Assembly: GCA_029532625.1 (NCBI GenBank)
Contig: JARFXM010000003.1
Coordinates: 4,650,001-4,714,000, forward strand
DNA from: Lomentospora prolificans
Lineage: Eukaryota > Ascomycota > Sordariomycetes > Microascales > Microascaceae
DNA length: 64,000 nucleotides
Direction: 5' to 3'
The notes below the pieces were generated by a model. It was not told where the DNA came from, searched no databases, and saw nothing but the letters and a program-made list of their open reading frames with translations. A program made the translations under genes and the position numbers. Below are positions 1-12,998 of the stretch, piece by piece (the stretch's first letter is position 1; each line of letters opens with the position of its first letter).

Positions 1-3000
1 CTGACCGTCCCTATTTTGATTAGAGAGGCTCAAGAGCCCTATGTACCTGCGACGAAGGCTACTACGACGCGTCTCTTATGGTACGGTTCAGTGAAGTACC
101 GGGGGGGAACAAAACTCCACAAGAGCATACCGAGTTACCACAGGCTTATTCACAAGTGAAGACACGTTCTGGAGAGTATTTAGCAGTGGCCGAATAGGGT
201 GCGGAAGGCATTAACTGATTTGTATGTTCAAATCGCATGCCTCGATTCAAGCCCGCGGGTGCTAGATTTGGGGGCGCCACCATTGTTTATCTCGTGAAAG
301 GTGGTTCCCCTTCCTGTCACAATGACTGGGGCACAGCTCAGTGCATCGGTCTGGCGTAACAATACCGAATATGGTCTCATTAATGAGTATTTATTTAGGG
401 ACTAGGTTCTGGAGGAAGCTGAACCGTAGTTACCGCTACTCTATAGCGCGAATTGCTCGCGAAAACGTCCAATCTGGAAAAATGCAGCGTCACTCTCAAA
501 GTTTTGTAGAGTGCTTAAGGCTCAATAAACAATCAACAAGTCCTGCTACACTTCTACTTGCTTCTGCTACAGCTGATAATGGATGTTGGAGCTGCTCTTG
601 ACCAATTCCTAGGTTCCTTTGCTTTGAAAGAAAAGAACCCCGGCGGGCTGGCGGTGGGTTTCCACCATGTCACTATCGTCATCTAAGTTTCCTATCAGCT
701 ACTATTTAGTATTTTACTGAGTAAAATGGGAAATTTCCTCTAACGATATCCCCATTTCCAAATTCTGAAATTAGGAAACCCGTTCTGGACTTGAACGAGG
801 TTGTGGCGAATACAAACAAGCTAATGATGAGCAAGGACGAGCAAAGATCCGGCAGCTCGATTTCCTCCTACGACCCTTGGGGTCTCCCAAAGAGACCAAA
901 CATCGTCGTTCCTAGCTGGAATGGATTCCATGCTACTACGTTCATCTCCTTAGGTGTCGTTAATAGAGGAGCACTTAAGCCAAATCTAAAGTCTCGGAGC
1001 CGACGAGGTGGATTTTCTGCGTTGGTAAGCAGTAAGTTTCTTTCGAGATGTCACTTGACACAAGCACTACGAAACCTTGTGGCGAATACCTGGCACATAA
1101 CGGTTCATTAGATACAAAAGTCACAATAGAAATTGAAAGTGTTCTTATTCCTCTCATGTATTATACCGAAACCTGTGACTCATTTGGTGCTACTAGATGT
1201 TAGTCTAAAATAGCATATAGAGAAAGATGTATATTATCTCACATGGTGATGTTAGTAGACATTTGGGGAATAGCACTTTCTCAGCAACTGTGGAAATAGT
1301 AAGACATTTTATAGTCGCAGCTTAATACATAGGGGGACCTGATTATAGAGTGAGAGGCAGCATACCGCAGGGCAAAGTAAGCAGGGCGCAATGCTAGAGC
1401 TGCAAAATATACTTCCATCTAACCTGAGGTAATAGTAACTACACATTCGGCTGAGAACAGTTCAAGTGGGCGGGAAGATCGAAAGACGGCAAGTGAAGAG
1501 TGCCACCGGGTGAGATTCTAGGCCGAGCGTTGTGTTACAATAGGTAGACGAATACGGAAGTAGTGATAATTCTCAGGTGCAAATCTGCGTCTATACCATG
1601 GACAAGATGTGAGGGGGAAGAGTAGTAAGAACGCAAAGCGGGTGATATGACACTCGAGAGATCGGGACATTGTACATGTATCCTAGAGGTAAAGGTCTTT
1701 GTGTGCGGTTTCCAGGATTATCTTCAAAGCGTGGCCGAGGGCCATCACTTCGATAGAGCTCTGGATGGAACGACCTCCCTTCGTTCAATAGCATCCTTAA
1801 GGAAATGATAGTCAAAACACCCATAATCCTGGAATCTTCTAACCTGTAATCTTAGATCAAGAAATAATTGACTACCTAGCAACCAAAAAAAAGGCGTTGC
1901 CCCTGGAACTTAAGGTAGCGGAGGCTCCTTTTAGGGGGGTGGGGCGACGTTCAAACTCTGGAGATACAGGAGAGCGAAAAATAGACTTGGCGAGCTTCGA
2001 AGGAACTGCAAGGTAAAGGTCCAAGACCAGCTGACCGCTTTCCTTCTGTTCTAGACACGAGGCTATCCTAGCCCGGTTGGTGATTTGAACTTGACCGCCT
2101 CGAGTCGTACCGTTAGTAGTCTTTATGCTTGATTGGACGTTGCCCGTCATGATGGAATTGGGGTTGAATGCAAAAAGCCCGATGGAGAAGGCACAGCACA
2201 TGGTGTGCTATGGAGCAGAACCAAATGATTGGAGCCGAAAGCCTCCTTGGCGCCACAGAGGTCGCGAGCGCGAATGCGATTTTGTAAATTTCTCGCCGCC
2301 GTCGTGCACCCGAGGGCCCGTTCTGGCGGCACCTTCTTTCGGCGCCGTCAAGTGGGTTATCGGTATCGCAAATGAAACCTCCATTCCGGAGGTGGAGCGG
2401 TGTCAAGCCACTTCCCTCCTACCTCTCACTTCGGGGCAGCCGAAGCAATGATATTAAATGACGCTCGCAGGTGACGCACAACTAATTTTCCGACGACGCG
2501 CCGGCTGACACCTCGCCACCTCGCTAGGAAATCCTCCGAGTCATTTTCAATTTCCTTTTTAGTTTTCTGACATTGGGATGGTACAAATTGGTCATCGTGC
2601 TTTTGGTCAAGCCCTCCCCACGTCAAGGGTTTCCCCATTCCCCCCTTTTTCCTTGCTGCAACGGCGGCCCTGGTTTCCGTTAGTCCCTCTTGGTGGTGGG
2701 CAGCGTGCGCAAGGAACGTCACATGACGGGCTCTAACTGGCAATGATCGGGGCCAAGCGTTCAGTTCCAGAGCACTTCCATCTTAGGCCAGCACACTATT
2801 TTAGGGCTGTCCGGCTCAAGCTGGCTGCCCACCCTAAGCCTAGTCCAACCCGAGGATCAGTTCCCCACGTCCTGTTGGCACATCTCCGAGGGGGGGGAAA
2901 TTATGGAGAATCTAGTCCTCACAAGTTCCTTAGTGCATAGCTTAAAGTGAGCATCTGTGACTTTCGACGTCACCGTTCCAAACCTTCGAGAACCGTGATC

Positions 3001-4420
3001 TCCGCTAAGCGGGAGATGCGGGGGTTCGCCCAGTGGGGATGTAACGGTTTCACGGCCGAGATCACGCCGGCGTGACGGTGGATCTCATCGTGGCTGTCAA
3101 GTGGCATAATAGCCTTTGTCCCAGTTACTGCACGAGGTGCTTCAGAAACACCCGTGCTGGAAATCCGCCACGGAGATCCCCTGTGACGGGCCCAGGCCAA
3201 GCCCGATTGGATGTGCCGAAATCTGACATGGGCCACTTGGGATTAACAATATGGACAGGATCAAAAGGCGGCGAAGCGAAAGGAAAAAAGAAAAGAAAAA
3301 AAGAAAAAAGTCAGGATGGTCGCCTGCTTGAGGCCCTGCAATTGCTGGCTCTTGCCGTTCGCCAGCTGTAAATTGATTACTATGTACCCGTACCCATCAC
3401 GCAACCACCCAGGAGAAGAAACAGGTTGCCTAACCTCAACGACATGAAATCCATCCAAAACCGGAGTGAATTCAAGGCCCAAAAATATCTAAGTAATTAA
3501 CTCTTCAGCCGAGAGGAGTCGGTAAGAACACTGGCGGACAGCCAGCAACTAAAAGGTACCAAGTAGTGAGCTAACCCCCACGTGATGGCTCCATTCTGCA
3601 ATTGCAGCGCCAAGGATCCTTCAATGGGTTTCGGCAGTCCCTGGAACGAAAATCCTGTACCAGTGTTGGCCAACATTTTCTTCCTCTCACCTTCGTCTGA
3701 CCCTAACACTAGCGTCCCAAGCTTGCCGTATTAAGTCTTAATATTGAAAGGCAGGGCTTGTTCTCGTATAAGGTAACTCTACATGGCGCAGGTCACACAC
3801 CTCGGGCATGTACCCGTACCAAGCTGCCCCCCAAACCCAGCAAATCAGCAGATATATATGCTGGATGCCGCTGCTGTCGGGGCGGAAGATCATTTTCTCC
3901 GGCGGTGACGCACTGATTTCCTGCCGCAGGGAACAGGGAAAGAACTTGAACTAATAGCCTGGGCCACCTGGATTCTAGGAATTTGTATTAAGTATTACTC
4001 ACTCTCACGCCTGGCGCAGCTCCCGGAGTGAGCGCCAAAGCTCAGGGGAATTGATTTGTTCCACGCTGGCCTTGCCTTCCACATTTCACCTAACTTAACT
4101 TTGATCCTCAACAAATTTACGTTGGAAGATGTACGACTGTATTTCTTTCTTTTCTCCTCAGATTCTCGATCTAGGTTTAAAAAAAAGCCAAATCAAAATT
4201 CCTCATTTTCTTCTATTCATCTTACGTCCATCCGTCCCACCTTTCTAATTCCCATCCCCTAAACACACACCTGTTAACCGCTACTACCACCACCACCACC
4301 ACCAGTGCTGCCACCACTGGCGAATTTACTGTCGGCTTCGAATTCCCCTTCACTCCCCCTATTGCACCGCCCTCCCCCCTTCCCGGCCCCAAAACCACCA
4401 CCACCACCACCACCGCCAGT
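1..4420. other. No recognisable gene; promoter and leader of the GH94 gene at the right end
   Basis: Only short open frames without family resemblance or codon bias are visible on either strand. A TATA-like run (gatatatatg) near 3850 and pyrimidine-rich sequence from about 4100 to 4420 fit the promoter and 5' leader of the gene starting at 4421. The left 3 kb may be decayed sequence, but I could not match any family. Confidence 0.5.
4283..4413 (+). repeat. Two (ACC)n microsatellite tracts just before the GH94 start codon
   Basis: Runs of ACC/CCA occur at about 4283-4304 and 4394-4413. The second ends only a few bases before the ATG at 4421. They lie in the presumed 5' leader. Confidence 0.8.
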
Positions 4421-6790
4421 ATGACTCGAATGCCCCTTTTACAACCCACCGAGGATGGCCAGCGCTACGAGCTCACCAGCCCCACGGCCCTGCCCAAGGC
4501 TGGAGCTTTCCTATGGAACCAGAGCATGATGATCCAGGCCACCTGTCGCGGTTACGCAATTGCCCAGTTCATGCAGCCGGAGCCCTCCAAATATTCCTAC
4601 GCCCCCAATCTCGAGGCCAAGACCTTCATGCAACCCGAGCAAAATTATTACGCCCATCACCCCGGGCGCTTCGTCTACGTCAAGGATGAGTCGACGGACC
4701 AAATCTTTTCAGCCCCCTACGAGCCCGTCCGGGCTCCGGTTGAGCGCTTCGTCTTCTCCGCCGGCCAGAGCGACATTCGGTGGACCACGGAGCACCTCGG
4801 CATCCGGGTGGAGATGACACTTGGCCTCCCCACCCATGATGTCACGGAGCTTTGGACCGTCAAAGTCACCAATATGACGGGCCGCCAGCGCAACGTGAGC
4901 GTGTATCCCTACTTTACTCTGGGTTACATGTCGTGGATGAACCAATCCGCCGAGTATCGTGAGGATCTCGGCGGCGTGGTCGGTACCTGCGTGACTCCCT
5001 ATCAAAAGGTCGCTGATTACTGGAAAAACAAGTATCTCAAGGACAAGACCTATCTCTTGTGTGAGACTAAGCCTACGTCGTGGGAGACAAACCACCAAGC
5101 TTTCGAGGGTGAGGGTGGCTTGCATGCCCCCTCAGCACTTCAAGACAATGAGCTCTCCTGCGGGGACGCTCGATATGAGACCCCCGTTGCCGTAGTTCAG
5201 TATCGCTTGTCCATGAAGCCCGGTGAACAGCGTGAATTCCGTTTCATGTTTGGCCCTGCTCACGATGATGCTGAGATTCGCTCTATGAAGGAGAGGTATC
5301 TGAACAAGGAGGCGTTTGACCGGTCCGCTCGGGAATATGCCGCCTATATTGAACGGGGCCGCGGATGCCTCCGAATTGAGACCCCCGACGAGGGTCTGGA
5401 CAATTATGTCAATAACTGGCTTCCGCGCCAAGTGTACTATCACGGTGATGTGAATCGTCTGACGACCGACCCCCAGACCCGTAACTATCTCCAGGATAAC
5501 ATGGGTATGAATTACATCAGACCCGAGGTTGCCCGTAAGGCCTTCATTACGGCCCTTTCCCAGCAGGAAGCTTCTGGCGCTATGCCCGATGGTATTCTCC
5601 TAGTTGAGGGTGCTGAGCTCAAGTACATCAACCAAATTCCCCATACTGACCACTGCGTCTGGCTCCCCCTGACGCTCGAGGTTTATCTCTCGGAAACGGG
5701 TGACTATGCCTTCCTCGACCAGCGAATTAAGACTGAAAACGGCGACAATTACACCGTTTTCGAACGCTTCAGCCGCGCCATGGACTGGCTTCTTCACGAG
5801 CGCGACGAGCGAGGTCTCAGCTACATCGCCCAGGGAGACTGGTGTGATCCTCTCAACATGGTCGGTTACAAGGGCAAGGGAGTATCCGGTTGGCTCACCG
5901 TCGCCACCGGCTACGCTCTCAAGCTCTGGGCCGATATCTGCGAGCACCAGGGCAAGAAAGACCTCGCGGCCCGCTACCGATCCGGAGCCGACGAGGTCAA
6001 CGCAGCGGCCAACAAGCACCTCTGGGACGGCGACTGGTTCGCCCGCGGAATCACCGATGACAACGTCAAGTTCGGCATCAAGAAGGACACCCAGGGCCGC
6101 ATCTGGCTCAACCCCCAGACCTTTGCCATCCTCAGCGGCGCCGCGAGCCACGAGCAGCGCGTCAAGATGTTCGATCAGATCGAGAAGCAGTTGTACACCC
6201 CGTACGGCGTGGTCATGTTTGCCCCGGCCTTCCTGGGCATGCGCGAGGATGTCGGCCGCGTCACGCAGAAGCACCCCGGCTCTGCGGAGAATGGCGCCGT
6301 GTATAACCACGCTGCTGTATTCTATATTCACAGTCTGTATAGCATCGGCGAGACGGATCGAGCGTACGAGTTGCTCCGGCAGTTGATTCCTGGCCCCTCG
6401 GAGGAGGACTACATCCAGCGAGGACAGCTACCCATCTATATCCCCAACTACTACCGCGGTGCCTGGCACGAGTTCCCGCGCACTGCGGGTCGCTCGAGCC
6501 ACCTGTTCAACACCGGTACCGTGTCGTGGGTGTACAGAGTTGTTCTTGAAGGGCTCTGTGGCCTCAAGGGTGACGCTGAGGGCCTCAAAATTAACCCGCA
6601 GCTGCCCGAGGATTGGGACAGCATGAAGATCACCCGACAGTTCCGCGGAGCCAGGTTTAACCTGAATGTCAAGCGCTCTGGCGATGTCAAGGAGGTCCAG
6701 GTCATGCGCGGCAAGGAGGTCATCCCCGGCGCCAGGGTCACCAACATCCAGGCCGGTGCCACGTACGAGCTCACCGTTTTGGTGCCATGA
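4421..6790 (+). CDS. GH94 phosphorylase, probably cellobionic acid phosphorylase
   Basis: This intronless 789-residue frame looks like a complete glycoside hydrolase family 94 protein. GH94 enzymes reversibly split beta-linked disaccharides with phosphate. The overall sequence matches my memory of the fungal cellobionic acid phosphorylase group (Neurospora NdvB-type), which turns cellobionic acid into glucose-1-phosphate plus gluconic acid. The N-terminal third resembles the GH94 beta-sandwich domain; the rest is the (alpha/alpha)6 barrel. The family catalytic loop is visible as GDWCDPLN (Asp473-Asp476), equivalent to the DWNDxLN motif that carries the general acid. There is no signal peptide, so it is probably cytosolic. 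Length is normal for the group. The Met at 4421 starts the frame and follows a CCGCCAGT context. Substrate choice (cellobionic acid versus cellobiose or chitobiose) is inferred from general resemblance, not proven. Confidence 0.9.
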   Translation: MTRMPLLQPTEDGQRYELTSPTALPKAGAFLWNQSMMIQATCRGYAIAQFMQPEPSKYSYAPNLEAKTFMQPEQNYYAHHPGRFVYVKDESTDQIFSAPYEPVRAPVERFVFSAGQSDIRWTTEHLGIRVEMTLGLPTHDVTELWTVKVTNMTGRQRNVSVYPYFTLGYMSWMNQSAEYREDLGGVVGTCVTPYQKVADYWKNKYLKDKTYLLCETKPTSWETNHQAFEGEGGLHAPSALQDNELSCGDARYETPVAVVQYRLSMKPGEQREFRFMFGPAHDDAEIRSMKERYLNKEAFDRSAREYAAYIERGRGCLRIETPDEGLDNYVNNWLPRQVYYHGDVNRLTTDPQTRNYLQDNMGMNYIRPEVARKAFITALSQQEASGAMPDGILLVEGAELKYINQIPHTDHCVWLPLTLEVYLSETGDYAFLDQRIKTENGDNYTVFERFSRAMDWLLHERDERGLSYIAQGDWCDPLNMVGYKGKGVSGWLTVATGYALKLWADICEHQGKKDLAARYRSGADEVNAAANKHLWDGDWFARGITDDNVKFGIKKDTQGRIWLNPQTFAILSGAASHEQRVKMFDQIEKQLYTPYGVVMFAPAFLGMREDVGRVTQKHPGSAENGAVYNHAAVFYIHSLYSIGETDRAYELLRQLIPGPSEEDYIQRGQLPIYIPNYYRGAWHEFPRTAGRSSHLFNTGTVSWVYRVVLEGLCGLKGDAEGLKINPQLPEDWDSMKITRQFRGARFNLNVKRSGDVKEVQVMRGKEVIPGARVTNIQAGATYELTVLVP

Positions 6791-7573
6791 GCTGTTTGTG
6801 TCATTCATCAGGGTGGTCGTCTGAATTTATCGGTTTGAACTGTTCGCATGTTGTTGTTCCTTCCTTTTTTTTTTCTTTTTTTATTCGCTCGCTTTGGAGG
6901 ATCACGGGACCGTTTAATGGGATCAATATTTCCTTTCTGTTGCATTCATGGCGGCTACTTTGTTGAAATAATGCCTGGCACAAGCACAGGGCTGTTTTGT
7001 TCAAAAGTTTTATGTTTGCCTCGACACAATACGAAACCGACTTTCGTTTCTATTGAAGCCTTGCATCTTGACTATGATAACGCTGATAATGATAATCCAT
7101 AAGGAGCACCGCACTGGTGTACCGTGCTACCTAGGCATTGGTCTCTCGCAAACCAGGCAATCGAATCGCAAGTCAGCAAGTCCAGCTAAGCGACGATATT
7201 TCCTGCTCCCCAACCTATATGAGTCTCTGTGTCATGTCGGAGTAGTCATCGTCGTGAACCATACCACGCGTTGAAAGGCAGTCTTCTTGTGGCTTAGAAG
7301 CTGAAAGCAAGATGGGACTGACGAGGCTGGGCTCCCAGGGATTTTGGACGACAATTCAGTTGACAGGACTTTCAATCGAGGCCGGGAGACCGTGAGAATT
7401 GCAGTATCAGCTAGTGTAAACTATGAGAATTGGGCGGAACACAGTCGAGACGGGTGCTGAGAGTATTAGTTTCAAATTTTACAAAATTGCCAGCCACCGT
7501 ATCTCATTCGAACCATATTGCCACCACGTCTCGGCTGGCCGTCTCCGTCGCTCGCAATTGAGGCACATTCACC
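6791..7573. other. Intergenic: 3' flank of GH94 gene, then no gene seen
   Basis: A T-rich tract after 6860 fits a 3' UTR. Nothing else recognisable occurs before the HET relic. Confidence 0.5.
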
Positions 7574-8600
7574 ATGCCCTTACTAGATGCCAAGACATTT
7601 GAATTTGAGGTGTTTTTAGGCTCAAGGCAACCCAAACATGCGATACTGTCCCACATGTTTAGCGACAATGAGCTCACGTACCGAAATTCCAATGAGCGAG
7701 ACGGGCGGTCAAAGCTAAAAGGTGATATCAAAGTTGCGGCATGCTCCCAGGGAGCCCTGGGGCACACAAAATAGAACATGTCTAGGTGGATGTGCTATGC
7801 GTAATATCAGGCATATGCGCGGTAATACATATCAATCCTAGACGAGAATGTGCGGCGCACACTTCCACTCCGCAGATAGTTCATCGGCTCGTGGACTAAG
7901 GAACTTCTGACTCGTATATAGGTATTTCCAGTGATCTGGAATGGTGACTGCTGGCGTGCAAGTCGGAGAAGGCTCCACCTGCCAACGGAACGCCCGTTCG
8001 GTGTTTATCGGCTCAGATCTCCACCATTATTGTGAGCATTCCGGGAAACTACGTTCGCCAACGCCGCGAGATTAGCACGGCTAGCGTAGCCCAGAGGATG
8101 AGTTCGGCCGCGAACAGGCAAGCGACTAGGAGAGAAGACGCTGTGTACTCCTTAATTGGCCTTTTCGACGTCAACATAGCCATGCTGTTGAGGAGGGCGA
8201 GTGGGCATTTATTTGGCTCCAAGAAGAGAACTCCGCAACAGAAACGATGAGTCCGCCTCTTCTTGGGGATTCGGTTCATCCGAGAGACTCCGGTAGAAAT
8301 ATGGCCTCCTCGCTATGTCCCAGGTAGACTTTAGGCATTGCAGTCGCGCCTGTTCCCAAGTATCGAACGTGGATGGCGCTTATATTGACGCACTATTCCA
8401 TGACAAACAACGGGTTACTCATAGATCGCCCATTAGGAATGCTCCGGCTCCGTTTAACGATATTATGCTACCGTTCGACTTCGCTCAGTTGCCTATCGAT
8501 GGTCTCATGATGAAAGCCACTACCGGACCACATCTTCGCATCGCAGCTTGTTGGTTCTCCACGCGATGATGGTGGTACGGGACCATCGAACCAGGCGAAC
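7574..8600 (+). pseudogene. Decayed HET-domain (heterokaryon incompatibility) gene
   Basis: Several fragments match the fungal HET domain in the right order but in broken frames. At 7574-7774 the frame begins MPLLDAKTFEFEVFLGS, followed by a version of the PKYAILSHTW motif (here PKHAILSHMF), then stops after 66 codons. At about 8086-8195 comes SVAQRMSSAANRQATRRED and YSLIGLFDVN, the typical distal HET block. Near 8385-8440 a third frame gives YSMTNNGLLID, the usual downstream region. Stops and frame changes separate the pieces. The conserved Trp of the SHTW motif is lost. HET proteins trigger cell death after fusion of unlike strains; this copy cannot make an intact one. The base composition is not extremely AT-rich, so decay looks like ordinary drift more than heavy RIP, but this was not counted. 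The 3' limit is uncertain. Confidence 0.8.
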
Positions 8601-11426
8601 TCTCTCTACTCATCGCAGAATCACACGATATCACTTGGCCTCCACCCCTTCTCGTCTTGGCTCAGAGCCTAACTTCGCCATGTCTGCATTTTATTGTTTC
8701 CATGGACTCTTACTCTAAATTCTATCCGCAGCATGGTATAACTCAGATTGTCGTTCTCTGGCTTTAAGGTTCCAGCGCCAGAGACTGTGTTCTCCGGTTG
8801 GAATATGTATTTGTCCGCGGTGGCGTCAACACTTATTGTCAAGCCACTCTGGAACATAGGATACTCGAGCTTACCAGAGGCATGAATGGAAAAGCCTTCG
8901 CCAATCTAATCCTAAGCCATGGCGTCGATCTTGGTTCAGAGATGGATGGTTGGTCGAGTGGTCCACGTGATGGTTTTACTCTCGACCGCAGCCAGGACAA
9001 AGTATGGGTCCTCAAAATTTACATTGGAGATGTGTTGGAAGGTCTTGATCACATTCCTTTACCATACAGACAAGTCTCCCAGCATCTCGCTGAGTGGCAG
9101 CTATTAAGTGAGCTGAGTGGCAAAGGGCCGGAGGGCGGGGACTTTCAACACCAAGGTCGATATATTACGGAACAAATGGCAAAGAAATCGTACCATAAAA
9201 CTAGCAGAGCCATAAACCGCGAATAGATTGAGAAATGGAAATACGAGGACAAAAAATGAAGAGTGCCAGCGACCCTGAGAAAACGTGCCCAACTCGCAGA
9301 CATCAAGTTTGCGTATTACCCGCTGCTCTATGCTCCATCTCCGAATATCTTGGCCATGAGCTCGGCGAGCCAAGCTGTTGAGTCCAATTTTGGTTCATAG
9401 ATACCAGATTCTTCCCCTCGGACATATGTGAGCTCGACACGCCGAAGTGCCCGAAGTGTCAGGCGCCTTCGCTACGCAGAGCTCAAAACAAGCTGGAAAC
9501 AGCCAAAACCGAACCTGGCGCGGTATCAGACCTTGTGAAGAACGCGCAGTACACCCATATGAAATGGGCAGGTTTCTTTTCGTCATCCATCACACGTGTG
9601 CTCGGAATGGAGGGGATCCTCAAGCAGTAGCCGTCTGGGCTCATCCGCGTTTGCGTCATCCCAATTCCCCGACGCAGACTGGGGCACATATTATCTGACA
9701 GATGCACCAGCAATATCGCAATGGTGTGCTCGGCGCCTTGGACTGCGTGCCAAGAATGTGGTGCCCTGGAATTATTGTCAGGAAAAAGGTGAGAAAACGG
9801 GGGAGAGGGGGGCAAGTGCCGGATAAATCTGTTGACAGGCAATCTCCCACATGGGAGGCTATTATTATAGAAAACGTCAACTATATGATTCGAATTAAGC
9901 AGGAGTCTAGTAGGTATGCACCGAAGAGCCCGCCCCACATGTATGGGATGATACGAAAAATCGGGCAATAGAGGATGCAGAGCAGCTGAGTTGATAAGTC
10001 TTGACATATCTTCCAGTTATCTCTGGCCAAAATCTCGACGACCGAGGCCCGTGGCTTTGTTGCGCGACAAGAGAGACACAGAAGATGGCCTGCCCCAGTA
10101 CCAAAATAGTAATAGCTGCCGGTTATAACATATCTGGGACGGGCTGTCTGGGGAAGAAAGAGCCCGAAGGGAGGGATGCCGGCTAGTCGTTGCCGACTCC
10201 ACAGTCGGTGTCACACACATTTTATACGATCCCAACGGCTACACAGACCGAGATGACAGCGTCTGAAGAAGAGAAAATATTCTCCCTACCATAGCTTGAA
10301 CGAGGATGTGGTGTGCGGCTCAGAATGGGATTAGTGTCGAGGCCCCGGGAACTTCCTCGACCCCTCGCATGTCAGCAATATGAACTACTATTAATGGCCG
10401 AGTGAGTGGAGCCGTGGTGAGGAAAGCAAAGATGCCAATATTTATCTATTTCACGTGCGGCTGGCCTGTCTAATACCATCCTGAATTACGTCGATCACCA
10501 GTCACGAGGCACACGCGCCTTAGAGGAGCGCTCTCCGAGAGCCCGTCACCAATGCCAGGATAGCCATATCTTTGAGCAGGTTCTCGTCACGCCACATCTG
10601 TGTCGGATATGTTTTTCATCTATTATCTCCAAAATCTGCCTGGTGGAGGGTTGCCTGCAGAAAGGCGCGAGGGTGGGCCAGCACCGCACGCATGTTTCGT
10701 CCGATACAACCTGGATTGCGCGTGAAGGCGCTGCAGATTGGCCACTGATATATTGATAATGCCAAGGCCATATATCTCAGGTGGCGAGCGATAGCGCTGA
10801 AAGGAGAAATGGAAGAGAGCCTAGTGCGAGCGCAAGAGACGCTACGGAGATTTAGGGACGGACGGATGAGGACGCGGGAATCGCCTAGGCTTTGCAGACT
10901 TTGTCGATTCATGGCGAAGAATTCAGCATTCTAATAGTACCATGGCCAAATCATTCAGTTAAAGGGAAGATGAGCGGGTAAAATGCTTGGCATTTCTCGG
11001 GGGCGTGGATCCGTGGGGTATTATTCTCGGATCCGTAAGATGTTGGGATCGCCGGGACCTTTCCCCGGGTCGAAAGCTACAGTCTCGAGCAAGGATCTAC
11101 AGGACATTTGGGCAGGGCCCGGATATGTACTCGGTAACGACGGCTAGAAAGCAAACATCCATGGACAAGCATCGAAGAGCTATGTGGTCCAGCGGCGAAT
11201 TTAACATGAAAAAAATTCTCATGGTCTTTGTCCAGCTTCCCTCGGCCCTATCGAGCGCTTCTCTCGCCCGTGTCCGGCTGAGGATTCAGGGCGGAAGATT
11301 CGAGTGCGTGGATCCATAGTTACAGTCGGCTGGTCTCAAATATGGAGCGACGGGGCGGGTTCACGATGGTGGCCAGTGGCGGAGATTTCAATGCCATGCT
11401 GGCGGATTACCAGGGCGGCGCTTCAA

Positions 11427-11456
11427 TTTTTTTTTCTTTTTTTTTTTTCTTTTTTT
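11427..11456 (+). repeat. T-rich homopolymer tract
   Basis: T runs of 7 to 12 bases separated by single C residues. Confidence 0.9.
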
Positions 11457-12384
11457 CCCCTTTGCGGTTGCGACTCGCCATTTTTCCCGCGAGAAGACGA
11501 CGTAATTAGTCAACATTGTTGACTCGACTCGAGGCATCCGAAACACTGCTTGGACACTGCTTGGAGATTAAGGTTAATATACAGAGGCTGATGACAGCGG
11601 TCCTCCAATATCGCTGGGTCCAGACTAGTAATTTAGAATACCAGCATGGCCATGTGTTTGGTCCGGCGTTCACCATTTCACTACGGATCCATATGCCTCT
11701 TTTACTTTGTACGCGAGTGCATTCAATGTTCTCTTGTCTCTTTGGCTCGTCTCGGCTGTTCGGAACGAAGACTAAGGTCCACGCAAGTGTCACTCTGGAA
11801 TAAAGTGTGTGAGCCGGCCGCGTAAGCTAGGGGCATTCAGCCGGCAAACGAGGAGGCACCTGGGGTTTATTTTCTTATTAACTGCTGGGTATCGACAGGA
11901 TTGCGACTTTGAACCAGTCGAAGTCTTTTGTTTCTTGCTAGGGCCCCAATTTACCCCGCAAAGCAATATGTTTGCGTTGGAATTTTCTGCGTTTTTTCTC
12001 TCGCCTCTTTTCCCCCTTCTTCTCGTTTCACCCGCTGGCCATTTTGGTGGGAAGTAATACAGCTGGCACTGGTGTTGTGAGGGTGATTGGTCTATTACGG
12101 GGTAACCCAAGCACGGCTGGCGGGTGTGTTTGGACGGGCCAGCGCAGACGCTGGTTCTCCGGAACCACACATCAATTGGTACCAATGGATTGATCTTTCG
12201 CATGGTACAGAGGCTGCTGGCTGTCCCTCAATATTGATTGATTGCCTGGCCTGGCGCCTGTGCATACCGCTGGCTGGCTGTGACCGTCGTTCACCAGGCC
12301 ACGGAACTGTACCCGGCTGGCGCTTGTTGGTTCCGCAGTCAAAAGGAATACAGGCTAGACCGGACTCTCAGCACTAGTGTTGGA

Positions 12385-12424
12385 TTTTTTTTTCTTTTTT
12401 TTTTTCTTTTTTTCTTTTTTTTTT
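12385..12424 (+). repeat. T-rich homopolymer tract, similar to the one at 11427
   Basis: Four T runs separated by single C residues, with the same pattern as the tract 1 kb upstream. Both are in gene-free sequence upstream of the tyrosinase gene. Confidence 0.9.
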
Positions 12425-12998
12425 CGGTTGAGACATTAATGGGTGACCTTGACGCCCTGGTTCCTCCCCGATTCCATTTTATTCTTCTCGTCTGGAAACG
12501 GACAGCCGAGTAACCTAATACCACATCAGCCTCCCTGTTCAATACCGCCTCCGCGGAAGAAAGCTGGAGATGTCAAGACAGGGATTAGACCACTTACACC
12601 CTTCAATATCCTCTCATTATCCAGTCCCCCTTGTTCGGGAGGCTAAAAAATGACACAGAGTATCTTTGACAGCTCAGGCTAGTCTAGTCTAGGATAACGT
12701 AGCCACAATTTGGTCCCATCTTTATTTCTCTTCCCAACCTTGATAAAGTGAAATCGCTGTATTAGTTCCCGTCTCTTATACCTGTTCCGGCCTCGGATCC
12801 ATTTTTATAAAAGGGACTGCTCTCCCATTTTAACCTTTCTCCCCCCCCTTTTCCTGTGTCTCCTTGGGAACAAACCAGTGGAGCTCCAGTCCTCTCAGCT
12901 TCTCCTCGTGTTGTATTTTCCCAGCAAGTCCAGTAGCTGCAGCTCTCCGGGAGCAGAAAAAAAAAAAAGGGAAAACACTGAGACGAAGAAAAGAGATC

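Larger units (their letters stand above)
8600..12998. other. Long stretch without an intact gene
   Basis: Open frames such as 8798-9226 and fragments near 9590-9820 are somewhat gene-like but match no family I know and are interrupted. The first could be the eroded 3' part of the HET gene. From about 12700 the sequence is the promoter and leader of the tyrosinase gene. Confidence 0.45.

Noticed and set aside
5600..6331. 243-codon frame antisense to the GH94 gene
   Set aside because: Shadow frame caused by codon bias; no independent support.
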